Below are positions 34,732 through 43,717 of a stretch of DNA of 64,000 nt, piece after piece; position 1 is the stretch's first letter, and each line of letters opens with the position of its first letter. The stretch is from Psychrosphaera sp. B3R10. Its GTDB lineage: Bacteria > Pseudomonadota > Gammaproteobacteria > Enterobacterales > Alteromonadaceae. The position numbers and the translations under genes were made by a program. The stretch spans positions 160,718 to 224,717 of the forward strand of contig NZ_JAHKQH010000044.1 of assembly GCF_018861025.1 (NCBI RefSeq), read 5' to 3'. The notes beneath the pieces are model-generated. The model worked only from the letters and a program-made list of their open reading frames with translations, was not told the origin of the DNA and searched no databases.

Positions 34732-35037
34732 ATGAGTTTAACCACCTCTACTTCGCCAGATGGTCAAACCTTTACAATCCAGATCAAAGGAAAATTTGAT
34801 TTTAATTTAGTTCAGTCGTTTCGAAGCGCTTATTCTGACATAGATAGAAAACTAAATTGCGTTGTTGTTGATTTACGTGAAACTGAATATATGGATAGTT
34901 CTGCTCTTGGCATGTTGCTCAATATGCAAAAATCTCTAGGCAGCAGTATTCCAAATATCAAAATCTCAAATTGTCGACCACAAATTAAGAAAATATTGCA
35001 GATATCTCGCTTTGATAAAAAGTTTGATATTGATTAA
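34732..35037 (+). CDS. STAS-domain anti-sigma factor antagonist
   Basis: A 101-residue single STAS domain. The phosphorylatable serine region is DSSALG at Asp55-Ser57 in VVDLRETEYMDSSALGML. AGGAGC lies 9 bases before the ATG. Next to the receiver-PP2C-ATPase gene it fits the antagonist role in a partner switch, like CrsA with CrsR in Shewanella (acting on RpoS) or HsbA with HsbR in Pseudomonas. Its binding partner (a sigma factor, FlgM or a cyclase) is not in the window. Confidence 0.88.
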   Translation: MSLTTSTSPDGQTFTIQIKGKFDFNLVQSFRSAYSDIDRKLNCVVVDLRETEYMDSSALGMLLNMQKSLGSSIPNIKISNCRPQIKKILQISRFDKKFDID

Positions 35038-35064
35038 AAACGTGTATTAACCGGCTGAACAACA

Positions 35065-36738
35065 TTGAAAGTACTGGTAGTTGACGACCAAGAACTAAAT
35101 CGCAGTTTACTTAAGCACATGCTAGAGCATGAGGGCTTCACTGTTGTTTTAGCCGAAAATGGCATCGAAGCTATCAGTGTTTTTAAACAAGAATCTCCTG
35201 ATTTAGTGTTGCTCGACGTTGTTATGCCGATTTTAGATGGGTATTCAACGGCACCAAAGTTAAAAGAACTGTCGAAAGAAGTTTACTTGCCAATTATTTT
35301 TATTACCGCATTGGACGACCAAGACAGTTTAAAACATTGCCTTGAAGTAGGCGGTGATGACTTCCTTAACAAACCATTTGACCGGGTTATACTACAGGCA
35401 AAAATTCAGGCTCATTCTCGGATCCGTGCTCTGAGTATTAAAACATTCGAACAGAAAAAGCAGCTTGATTTCTATCGACTAAAAACTGAGCGCGAACACC
35501 AAATTGTCGAACATATATTTAACCGAGCCCTTGAAGGCAATTACAAAGTTCCTCACTTACTTGAATACCACTTGTCGCCAGCATCTATGTTTAACGGCGA
35601 TATTATGCTGGTTGCGCTCGGCCCAACAGGTAACTTATATGTGATGATGGGTGACTTCACAGGTCACGGACTCTCTTCTGCAGTGGGAACGTTACCAGTC
35701 TCACGAACCTTTTATTCAATGACACAAAAAGGCTTATCGGTTGGTGACATAGCGTGTGAAATCAATGATATTTTACTCACACTACTGCCCGACGATATGT
35801 TTTGTGCAGCGGCCCTTATTGAGTTAAGCAGTCAAGGTAAAAGCTTATCGATATGGGCAGGTGGCACGCCAGATATGTATTTAGTTGATGACCTAAGTGG
35901 CATAAAGCAAACTATCGCATCTCAGCATATGGCCCTTGGTATTCTTGACAATGTCGAATTTGACTTAGCCGTCGAAAATTATTCGGTTTCCGTCTCTGAC
36001 AAACTTTATATGGCGACAGACGGCGTAGTTGAATCGTTTAATCAAAACCAAGAAATGTTCGGTTATGATAGGCTCGAACACTTAATAAACGACGTTAACA
36101 ACAATTCAATTGCACAGATCGTCGACTCCCTCAATGAATTTCGTGGCGAAGCAGAACAAGACGACGACATTTCAATTTTATCGCTTCGTTGTGCAGCAAT
36201 TAACTCAAATGAAGATGAGTGGGATAACCATTTCTCCACATTACCACTTGTCATTAATTTGGATTTAAATGTTGAACAAATAAAATCGACAGACCCTGTT
36301 GCCGAAGTTGTCGATTTAATTGCGCAAATAAAAGGCGCGGGCTTACATCGCTCAACACTCTTTTTGTTACTGTCAGAAGCGTATAATAATGCTGTGGATC
36401 ATGGTTTGTTGGGCCTTGACTCCAAAATCAAAGACACTGACGATGGCTTTATGGAATATTACAGTTTAAGAATTGAGAGATTAGAACGACTCAATGAAGG
36501 CCAAATCAAAATTGCCATTAATTACGAGCCCGCTGAATGCTCAGTTCATATTATTGTTACCGACAGTGGCGACGGATTTATTGCGGAAGACAATGACTTC
36601 GATTTTGAATGTGAATTAGAGCACGGCAGAGGCAATATGTTGTTACATGAGCTTGCTGAGTTTGTTAATTACAATGAAAAAGGTAACCAAGTACACGTTG
36701 CTTATAAACTTAACTCCCCAATTAGATCAATAAATTAA
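35065..36738 (+). CDS. Receiver-PP2C phosphatase-ATPase partner-switching protein (CrsR/HsbR-like)
   Basis: 557 residues in three domains. The receiver (about 1-120) has Asp in PDLVLLDVVMPILDG and Lys in NKPFDR. The SpoIIE-type PP2C phosphatase (about 155-375) has metal-site GDFTGHG and DDDISILSL. The GHKL ATPase (about 395-550) has SEAYNNAVDHG and VTDSGDGF, like RsbW-type anti-sigma kinases. It can therefore both phosphorylate and dephosphorylate the STAS protein 27 bases upstream. The start is TTG 35065 with no strong ribosome site. This matches CrsR/HsbR architecture; the orthology is inferred. Confidence 0.9.
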   Translation: MKVLVVDDQELNRSLLKHMLEHEGFTVVLAENGIEAISVFKQESPDLVLLDVVMPILDGYSTAPKLKELSKEVYLPIIFITALDDQDSLKHCLEVGGDDFLNKPFDRVILQAKIQAHSRIRALSIKTFEQKKQLDFYRLKTEREHQIVEHIFNRALEGNYKVPHLLEYHLSPASMFNGDIMLVALGPTGNLYVMMGDFTGHGLSSAVGTLPVSRTFYSMTQKGLSVGDIACEINDILLTLLPDDMFCAAALIELSSQGKSLSIWAGGTPDMYLVDDLSGIKQTIASQHMALGILDNVEFDLAVENYSVSVSDKLYMATDGVVESFNQNQEMFGYDRLEHLINDVNNNSIAQIVDSLNEFRGEAEQDDDISILSLRCAAINSNEDEWDNHFSTLPLVINLDLNVEQIKSTDPVAEVVDLIAQIKGAGLHRSTLFLLLSEAYNNAVDHGLLGLDSKIKDTDDGFMEYYSLRIERLERLNEGQIKIAINYEPAECSVHIIVTDSGDGFIAEDNDFDFECELEHGRGNMLLHELAEFVNYNEKGNQVHVAYKLNSPIRSIN

Positions 36739-36824
36739 CATCAACATACCAAAAATGGTTTACATATCGGTTTTCTCAAGTTAGCATTCCTTACGTTTAG
36801 ACGGCTAAACACCCAAAATAAAGA

Positions 36825-37487
36825 ATGATGCTAATGCTTGAATTAAAAAATGAGTTACTTACTTGGCTTGAAAATCACCCTGTTAATCTGATCACCCAGT
36901 ATGCAGTGCCTATGCTAGGTGAAGGGGGTAGCTGTTCGTTATTTGGCGAACTCGCAGCCGAACCTTTTGATTTAACGAATGTATTAAACACTCAGCAGTT
37001 AGTATTAGTTAAACAAGTTCAAGCAGTTGTTGACTGGGTCAAATACAAAACGGCCGTTGACTGGTTTGGGGTTTACATAACACGCTCTGATAATAACGAC
37101 CAGAAAGTATTAACAAAATTGGCTTATTTTGGTGAACCAAGCCGTGCTGAATTCCCATTAACACCTGAATTTGCAACTATCAGCAACAATAGTTTTGTTG
37201 GGCTTTATGGTGAAAAACGGACAATTAATGATGTCCAAAAGTACGTCGCTGACGGCGGAGAATACTATACCTGCGACCCAAAAGTGAAAAGTGAACTATG
37301 TTGGCCTATTTTATCACCAAATAGTTTAAAAAAGGTCAACGATGGGTCTGGCTGTACAGACCACATTATTGGTATCATCGACGCAGAATGTTTTAGTACA
37401 GATAGCTTTGACGCGGACAAACAAGCCGTATTTGAAGTTGTTTGCGAGGTGCTAGGCCACCTTTTTTCAAACTCAAAATTAAATTAA
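36825..37487 (+). CDS. GAF-domain-like protein
   Basis: A 220-residue soluble protein with a GAF-like fold in the centre and C-terminal part (V-D-W-F-G-V-Y-I-T-R, S-E-L-C-W-P-I-L-S, H-I-I-G-I-I-D-A-E, A-V-F-E-V-V-C-E-V-L). Cys residues at Y-Y-T-C-D and L-C-W recall free-Met-sulfoxide reductase-type GAF domains, but the full catalytic set is not clear, so no activity is assigned. It lies between the partner-switch gene and the aminotransferase, 29 bases before the latter, and may be co-transcribed with it. The alternative start at ATG 36834 is equally plausible. Confidence 0.7.
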   Translation: MMLMLELKNELLTWLENHPVNLITQYAVPMLGEGGSCSLFGELAAEPFDLTNVLNTQQLVLVKQVQAVVDWVKYKTAVDWFGVYITRSDNNDQKVLTKLAYFGEPSRAEFPLTPEFATISNNSFVGLYGEKRTINDVQKYVADGGEYYTCDPKVKSELCWPILSPNSLKKVNDGSGCTDHIIGIIDAECFSTDSFDADKQAVFEVVCEVLGHLFSNSKLN

Positions 37488-37516
37488 TCAACCGAATAAC
37501 AGTTAAGTGAGACATC

Positions 37517-38710
37517 ATGTTTGATCAATTACAACCCGTTCCTACCGATCCTATTCTTGGTTTAATGGCCGAATTTAAAGCTGATCCAAACCCTAAAAAA
37601 GTTGATTTAAGCGTCGGTGTTTATAAAGACGAAGTTGGCAATACGCCAGTTTTAAAGTCAGTAAAAAAAGCAGAAGCGTTTCGTCTTGAAAACGAAACAT
37701 CTAAATCGTATTTAGGTTTAGCGGGTAACGCGGATTTTAATTCACTTATTACTCAGTTGATTTTTGGTGAGCATCAAATCATTGAGTCATCACGCGTAAA
37801 GACCGCACAAACCCCTGGCGGAACAGGTTCGCTAAGAGTTGCAGCTGAATTAATCAAACGTGCAAATCCAGATGCGACCATTTGGGTAACCAACCCAACA
37901 TGGGCAAACCACTTAAGCATATTCAAAGCAGCTGGTTTAAAAGTTGAAGAATTCCCATATTTTGATTTTGACACTATGGGTCTTAAATTTAACGAAACGG
38001 TTGAAACACTAAGCAAAGTTCCAGAAGGTGATGTGGTTTTATTCCATGCATGTTGCCACAATCCAAGTGGTATGGATCTTAATATCGAGCAGTGGCAAAC
38101 CGTTGCTGATATCGCAAAACAGCAAAAATTCACTTTCTTAATCGACTCTGCATATCAAGGATTTGGTTCTGGTTTAGAAGAAGACGCTGCTGGTATTCGC
38201 TTATTAGCAGATCAAGTTGAGCAAATGATTGTTTGTTCTTCATGTTCTAAGAACTTTGGTTTGTACCGTGAACGTATCGGTGCAATCAGCATTGTGGGTC
38301 GTGACGCGATTAAAACAGAAATTACATTTAGCAATACATTAAATGTTATTCGCGCAATCTACTCTATGCCTCCTGCACACGGTGCTGATATTGTTGCCAC
38401 TATTTTGGGCAGCCAAGATTTAACCGCATTGTGGCATCAAGAGTTAAACGAGAAACGTGAACGCATTAACGGACTTCGTAGCTTTATCGCAACGAAATTT
38501 GCTGAGAAAGGTGTCCCTGGAAACTTTGATTTCATTGCAAACCAAAATGGTATGTTCTCATTCTTAGGAATAGATAAAGCGGCCATCAACACATTAAAAA
38601 CTGATTACAGCATTTATATCGTCGGTTCAAGCCGAGTGAATGTTGCCGGTGTTAACGACACCAATGCAAATTACTTAGCAGAATCACTGGCGGCTGTACT
38701 TAATAAATAA
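37517..38710 (+). CDS. aspC: Aspartate/aromatic amino acid aminotransferase
   Basis: A 397-residue class-I PLP aminotransferase, nearly the length of E. coli AspC (396). Highly similar blocks include D-P-I-L-G-L, VGVYKDEVGNTPVLKSVKKAE, TAQTPGGTGSLRVAAE, FHACCHNPSGMD, DSAYQGFGSGLEEDA, Schiff-base Lys in SSCSKNFGLYRERIG and the final RVNVAG. It transfers the amino group between Asp or aromatic acids and 2-oxoglutarate. AspC and TyrB cannot be separated by eye, so the symbol is tentative. A terminator follows. Confidence 0.9.
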   Translation: MFDQLQPVPTDPILGLMAEFKADPNPKKVDLSVGVYKDEVGNTPVLKSVKKAEAFRLENETSKSYLGLAGNADFNSLITQLIFGEHQIIESSRVKTAQTPGGTGSLRVAAELIKRANPDATIWVTNPTWANHLSIFKAAGLKVEEFPYFDFDTMGLKFNETVETLSKVPEGDVVLFHACCHNPSGMDLNIEQWQTVADIAKQQKFTFLIDSAYQGFGSGLEEDAAGIRLLADQVEQMIVCSSCSKNFGLYRERIGAISIVGRDAIKTEITFSNTLNVIRAIYSMPPAHGADIVATILGSQDLTALWHQELNEKRERINGLRSFIATKFAEKGVPGNFDFIANQNGMFSFLGIDKAAINTLKTDYSIYIVGSSRVNVAGVNDTNANYLAESLAAVLNK

Positions 38711-38732
38711 GCGCCATTATTTACTGTAAATC

Positions 38733-38767
38733 AAAACCGTAACATTTAATTGTTGCGGTTTTTTTTT
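38733..38767 (+). terminator. Intrinsic terminator after the aminotransferase gene
   Basis: The stem AAAACCGTAACA / TGTTGCGGTTTT (one G-T wobble) has the loop TTTAAT and a long T-run, 22 bases after the stop codon. Confidence 0.88.
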
Positions 38768-38895
38768 CAAAAAAACATGCCACCATAAAGATATTCTCAC
38801 GTCAGACATCTTTCTCAGCTAGCACTCAACAATTTAATAGTTGGTAATTGAGATAACCTTTAGATGTATCAAATGGCATTGAGTAATTACCAGGA

Positions 38896-38921
38896 ATAAA
38901 AAAGGCTCTAGATAAGAGCCT
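38896..38921 (-). terminator. Intrinsic terminator after the NhaC-type gene
   Basis: On the minus strand, AGGCTCT / AGAGCCT (38915-38921 with 38903-38909) has a 5-base loop and a T-run, 37 bases beyond the antiporter stop codon. Confidence 0.85.
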
Positions 38922-38958
38922 CTAAATGCAACTGACAACAAAGTCGTAATCCTAATTA

Positions 38959-40335
38959 CTAGCTCTCGCCGTTTTTCCAAAACAACAGAACAATAGTTAC
39001 CAGTGCCAGAATAAAACAGTACCAAACATTTGTGACAACTTCGACCGGTGAGATACTAAATGACGCAGCAGCCAAAAGTGCCTGAGCGCCATAAGGAACG
39101 ATGCCCTGAGCTATACAACTGAAGATATCAAGTAAGCTTGCACTTTGTTTAGGAGAGATCTTAGCGTCTTCAGCTAACTGTTTCGCTGTATCACCGGTAA
39201 CGATAATTGACACGGTATTGTTTGCCACGGCTAAATTGGTAATGAAAGCCAATCCACCTATTGCAAATTTATTGGCGTATTTGTTCGTTTCACTGGCAAA
39301 CCGTTGCGTAAAGCTCTCTATTTTTCTGACTAAGAACCCTAAACCACCCTGCACTTTCATCAATTGGCTTAAACCACCTATTAACAACCCGAGTAAGAAT
39401 ATCTCCTGCATCGCACTAAAACCGGCATAAATATCTTTACCCAAATTAGCTAGCTCGTAATCAGCAAAAACTGCGCCGCTCAAAGCCGATAAAACAGTAC
39501 CTAATAACAATACCGCAAATACGTTAACACCTAAAATTGCCAATACAATAATTAGGAAATAAGGTAAGGCTAAGATCCAATTTGAATCCACCTGACTCGG
39601 TAACTCTGTCACCTGTGAGTCCAACGCAAAACTATAAATAACCAAACAAATAATTGCGGCGGGTAATGCAAATCTTAGGTTTTCTTTAAATTTATCCTTC
39701 AGCTCAGCGCCCTGCGTTTTTGTTGCCGCGATAGTTGTATCAGAAATAAAACTTAAGTTATCTCCAAATATTGCGCCACCCACTACAGCGCCGGCTAAAA
39801 ATGCAGGGTCAATATCTGTGGCACTAACTACACCTACGGCAATTGGCGCTACCGCACCAATTGTCCCCATACTTGTCCCCATTGCCGTTGCTATGATGGC
39901 CGATATTATAAATAACCCAGCAACGACCAGTTGACCCGGAATTAAATCAAGGCCTAAAGCGACAACGGCATCGACACCACCCGTGATCTTTGCCACCGAT
40001 GAAAACGCCCCGGCAAGCAAATAAATCAAGCACATAGTAATAACTTTATTATTCCCCATGCCCTCAATAAATGAATTCAAACTGGTTTCCAATGGCGCGA
40101 CTAACAAACCATTATTTGCCTGTCTTTGACGTGTTCGGTCAAGCATTAAGGCGAGGATAATAGCCGGAATAATGGCGACAGGTGCAGGCAATTGATAAAA
40201 CGCATATGCCACGCCTTGTAAATGCAATGCAATGCCTGTCCCCAAAAAGATAGCGACAAAGAAAGCTAAGGGTAATAAGGCAATTGCTGAACCTTTATCT
40301 TTATTTGACGACAGAATTGAGAGGTCATTTGTCAT
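38959..40335 (-). CDS. NhaC-family Na+/H+ antiporter
   Basis: A 458-residue inner-membrane transporter with about 11-12 hydrophobic segments. The NhaC-like family is indicated by M-G-T-S-M-G-T-I-G-A-V-A-P-I-A, A-G-A-V-V-G-G-A-I-F-G-D-N-L-S-F-I-S-D-T-T-I-A-A-T and the late A-N-N-T-V-S-I-I-V-T-G. It would export sodium for protons, as fits a marine bacterium; related family members exchange malate/lactate or amino acids, so the ion substrate is inferred. It lies 54 bases downstream of hemH on the same strand. Confidence 0.85.
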   Translation of the reverse strand: MTNDLSILSSNKDKGSAIALLPLAFFVAIFLGTGIALHLQGVAYAFYQLPAPVAIIPAIILALMLDRTRQRQANNGLLVAPLETSLNSFIEGMGNNKVITMCLIYLLAGAFSSVAKITGGVDAVVALGLDLIPGQLVVAGLFIISAIIATAMGTSMGTIGAVAPIAVGVVSATDIDPAFLAGAVVGGAIFGDNLSFISDTTIAATKTQGAELKDKFKENLRFALPAAIICLVIYSFALDSQVTELPSQVDSNWILALPYFLIIVLAILGVNVFAVLLLGTVLSALSGAVFADYELANLGKDIYAGFSAMQEIFLLGLLIGGLSQLMKVQGGLGFLVRKIESFTQRFASETNKYANKFAIGGLAFITNLAVANNTVSIIVTGDTAKQLAEDAKISPKQSASLLDIFSCIAQGIVPYGAQALLAAASFSISPVEVVTNVWYCFILALVTIVLLFWKNGES

Positions 40336-40389
40336 AATGTAATTTTCACTCGATTAGACTTATTATTATGTATTAAGAGCGCCTACTTA

Positions 40390-41520
40390 CTAAACGCTCG
40401 TGACTGACGAAATTTGAGAAAGTTCTTCTTCTTTATCAATAACGCTTTGACGCAGGTTTGCATTAGCCTCTGCATGCGCTTCTGGCGATTGACCATCCGC
40501 TAGGTCCCAACCGCTTGCATGACGTTCAATAACATTCATTATCATGTCAACATGAGACTCATCGTCATTTAAACAGGGAATATATTGAAAACGTTCACCG
40601 CCAGCGTCTTCAAAATACTCTTTGTTTTCTACTGCAATTTCTTCAAGTGTTTCCAGACAATCCACGGAAAAACCAGGGCTAAATACTTGCACTGACTTTA
40701 CGCCTTTGCCAGGCAACGCTTTTAACGTACCTTCTAGATAAGGTTGCACCCATTCCGCTTTTCCAAATCGAGACTGAAAACACGTTAGCATTTCATCTTT
40801 TTTAAGTTCCAATTTTTCAGCTAACAATCTCGCTGTTTTAAAACATTGGCAAACATAGGGATCACCATTTAACCAGAACCGTTTTGGGATCCCATGAAAA
40901 GACAATACGAGCTTTTCTGCCTTGCCATGTTGCTGCCAATGCGCTTTCACTTTATTGGCCAATGCCTCAATATAATTAGGATCATCGTGATATTGGTTCA
41001 CAAACCGTAATTCTGGAAACCAGCGACGCTTTGAAAACAAACGCGCTATTTCGTCAAACGTTGAGCCAGTCGTTGTCGCTGAATACTGAGGATATAAAGG
41101 TAAAACAATGAGTTTAGTCGCCCCTTTATCCAATAATGATTGCAATTTACTTTCCATATCGGGTTTGCCATAACGCATAGCAAAATCGACCACTAGGTTT
41201 GGGTGTTTTTGTGCCATACGTTTAACAACACCGCCGCAAAGACTCGCTGTGTTCGCTAATAATGGCGAGCCTTGTTCGGTCCAAATTTGTTGATATGCAT
41301 GAGCGGAACGCTTTGAACGAAAAGGTAAAATAATCCCGTTTAGGATCATGTACCAAATTACCCGTGGAATTTCGACTACACGGGGATCAGACAAAAATTG
41401 CTTTAAATAAGGCTTTACAGCCGCCTTAGTTGGCGCTTCTGGCGTACCTAGATTAACAAGAAGAACGCCAATTTTGTCCCCATGTTCGTGTTTATAATTT
41501 TCTGAATTAATATACTTCAT
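40390..41520 (-). CDS. hemH: Ferrochelatase
   Basis: Inserts ferrous iron into protoporphyrin IX, the last step of haem synthesis. It has 376 residues, about 50 longer than E. coli HemH because of an Ala/Glu-rich C-terminal tail (after about 335). Conserved blocks are G-V-L-L-V-N-L-G-T-P-E-A-P, PLYPQYSATTTGSTFDE, LSFHGIPKR (metal-site His) and F-S-P-G-F-S-V-D-C-L-E-T-L-E-E-I. It is upstream of the antiporter gene on the same strand and divergent from the DUF3530 gene. Confidence 0.95.
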   Translation of the reverse strand: MKYINSENYKHEHGDKIGVLLVNLGTPEAPTKAAVKPYLKQFLSDPRVVEIPRVIWYMILNGIILPFRSKRSAHAYQQIWTEQGSPLLANTASLCGGVVKRMAQKHPNLVVDFAMRYGKPDMESKLQSLLDKGATKLIVLPLYPQYSATTTGSTFDEIARLFSKRRWFPELRFVNQYHDDPNYIEALANKVKAHWQQHGKAEKLVLSFHGIPKRFWLNGDPYVCQCFKTARLLAEKLELKKDEMLTCFQSRFGKAEWVQPYLEGTLKALPGKGVKSVQVFSPGFSVDCLETLEEIAVENKEYFEDAGGERFQYIPCLNDDESHVDMIMNVIERHASGWDLADGQSPEAHAEANANLRQSVIDKEEELSQISSVTSV

Positions 41521-41654
41521 GCAACTTCACTTAAATTATCTATGTACGATAAAAGTTCGATATCGATCACCCTTATTAATATTATGCTCAAAGCGCTATA
41601 GGAATTGAAACTAAAGCCGATATTAAATAATAGAGCCAACAAGTTAACTATTTT

Positions 41655-42692
41655 ATGCGTAAAGTAATGGCAAAAGACAGGAAAACATTTATTAAAAACA
41701 ACAAAATGTCACCAATACGAACGATTGTGACATTAGTCACGACTGCGCTGGCCTGTTGCCTGTTGTTTATGCAACTTGCAAACGCAGCTGAATATGTCCC
41801 GCCGATCTCTAAAGCGCGCCAGCATGCAGAAGACATTCGTCACTTTATTGCTGACGAACAAATTAAATTTTTAACCGCTGGCGACCAAGAGTTTATTGCA
41901 TTATTTAAAGAACAAACCGCGGGCCTAACCAAAGGCACGGCGATCATTGTACCTGATATCGAGCAACCTATTCATAAACAAGCTGCGATCAGTGGGCTAT
42001 ACGACAAGCTTACAGACTATGGCTGGAACAGTTTATTACTGACAATGCCAGATGACCTTTCACAAATCATCGAAGAAGAAACAACACCTGCCACTGATGA
42101 AAACGCCACAGACACCGTGGAAGTTGGTACAGTTGATGAACCTTCAAGTTCGGAACAACAAACAGAAAGTGAGGTAGATCCAAAAACTGAGGTTGCCGAA
42201 AAAACGAATCCTAACTTACAGCTAAAATCGTTTTATATTGACCCCATTTTCACTCCCGAAGGGAGCAAAAAAATCAGTACAGAAATCCAACGTCGATTAG
42301 ATGCTGCATGGCAACTTGCCGCGAGTTCACCCGGCTACTATCTTGTTATTTGTCAGGGAAAAAGCTGCGCTTGGATAACGGAAATCATCGCCCAAAATCG
42401 CCAGTTTTTGCCGGACGCATTAATTATGCTCAGTGCTTTTATGCCACAACAAAATGAAAACAAAAAATTAGCAGAAAGTGTCGCTAATAGTGATTATGCC
42501 ATCTTAGATTTATATCAATATGCTGATAACAGTTGGGTTCTCGCCAATGTTGACATGCGGAAGAAATTAGCCCGGAAGTATTTTAAGGTCGATTATCGAC
42601 AAAGAAAACTGCACGTTGGTACTAATTACTACGGCCAACAAAGCCGTATTCTTAAAGAAATATACGGCTTTTTATCATCCGTAGGGATGTAA
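41655..42692 (+). CDS. DUF3530 family exported protein
   Basis: A 345-residue protein. A signal peptide is apparent from the internal Met18 (ATG 41706) through a hydrophobic core to A-N-A-A; the upstream basic segment makes the annotated start uncertain. The body has the DUF3530 features of a degenerate alpha/beta-hydrolase fold (T-A-I-I-V-P-D-I, Y-Y-L-V-I-C-Q-G). A Glu/Thr/Ser-rich spacer (about 135-190) splits it. No complete catalytic triad is evident by eye. The family is common in Alteromonadales and without known function. Confidence 0.8.
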   Translation: MRKVMAKDRKTFIKNNKMSPIRTIVTLVTTALACCLLFMQLANAAEYVPPISKARQHAEDIRHFIADEQIKFLTAGDQEFIALFKEQTAGLTKGTAIIVPDIEQPIHKQAAISGLYDKLTDYGWNSLLLTMPDDLSQIIEEETTPATDENATDTVEVGTVDEPSSSEQQTESEVDPKTEVAEKTNPNLQLKSFYIDPIFTPEGSKKISTEIQRRLDAAWQLAASSPGYYLVICQGKSCAWITEIIAQNRQFLPDALIMLSAFMPQQNENKKLAESVANSDYAILDLYQYADNSWVLANVDMRKKLARKYFKVDYRQRKLHVGTNYYGQQSRILKEIYGFLSSVGM

Positions 42693-42711
42693 ACTCAAAT
42701 GCAATTAAAAA

Positions 42712-43572
42712 TTAAAACTGTCTGGCTTTTTTGATCAGATCATAGGCCGCTTGAATATCTTGCGTTTTTTGCTTCGCCAATTCCATAAGCTCAGGAGGAA
42801 GTCCTTTAGCAACAAGCTTGTCTGGGTGGTTTTGTGACATCAATCTTTTATAGGCCCGCTTAATTTCTCGAGTAGAATCACGCTCACTCGCCCCGATAAG
42901 TGCATAAGCATCTTGCAAGGAGGGAGACTCAGCCTGTCGAGATTTTTCTCGTTGTTCCGAACGACGGTCGTATTGCTTATATTTTTTCTGTTGTTTTTGC
43001 TTATACGCCTGAAATCGAACTTCAGCTTCCCACATTGAAATAAGCTGATCTAAGAACCTTTTGGTGTAGCCCAATTCTTTATTTATCTTCAACAACACAT
43101 CATATTCTTTTTGCTCTAAGACTGAATCGCTATAAGCGGTTTGAACTAAGATATCGAGAAAAAACTGCTGTAGATCGCTGCGATCACCAAAATGCTGTTT
43201 AAATAATTTAAGTTTCGCATTAAGTGGAAACCCCGGCAGTTTACCTTCTCTAAACGCGTCACGCGCTTCTTCTTTTTGCGATTCAGACAAACGCATTTTC
43301 GCCATAAAATCGGATGCTGTCTGGATGTGCTCTGGTGTTACCCGACCGGTTGCCTTTGCCACATGCCCCATCACAGAAAAAGTGCTATAAAAAAAGATCG
43401 ATTGTTTTGAATCGCCACTCTCTAGCCAGTTTGCAACATTTTGTTTGTTCGCCATCTTTTTAATTGCATTATCGAACAAATAACCAACATATAGGCCCAC
43501 AAGCGCACCTAAAATATTGCGAGTTAAAAGGATCCCAAAAATGACCCCAGCTATTTTTCCAGTCACATTCAC
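42712..43572 (-). CDS. djlA: Co-chaperone DjlA
   Basis: A 286-residue type-III J-domain protein. One N-terminal membrane helix rich in Gly (about 5-32, GKIAGVIFGILLTRN) is followed by a TerB-like helical middle (about 55-190), a charged Lys/Gln/Arg linker and a C-terminal J domain (about 222-286) with the essential HPD in QNHPDKLVAKG. It stimulates DnaK at the inner membrane. Placement divergent from lptD is the same as in many gammaproteobacteria. Confidence 0.94.
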   Translation of the reverse strand: MNVTGKIAGVIFGILLTRNILGALVGLYVGYLFDNAIKKMANKQNVANWLESGDSKQSIFFYSTFSVMGHVAKATGRVTPEHIQTASDFMAKMRLSESQKEEARDAFREGKLPGFPLNAKLKLFKQHFGDRSDLQQFFLDILVQTAYSDSVLEQKEYDVLLKINKELGYTKRFLDQLISMWEAEVRFQAYKQKQQKKYKQYDRRSEQREKSRQAESPSLQDAYALIGASERDSTREIKRAYKRLMSQNHPDKLVAKGLPPELMELAKQKTQDIQAAYDLIKKARQF

Positions 43573-43717
43573 CTACTTTTGTACAAATCTTAATCTAATC
43601 ACCCACTTTAATGGGGAAATTATATCCTAATTCAATAGGCCGCGTAGTATAGCGTAAAAAAATCGGATAGAATTCTATCTGTGTGCTTTCCCCTAAATTT
43701 TTCCATATGAGGTTACG

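Noticed and set aside
37774..38133. 119-codon minus-strand ORF
   Set aside because: Lies fully inside the aspC gene, whose sequence is strongly conserved; no ribosome site or family resemblance.
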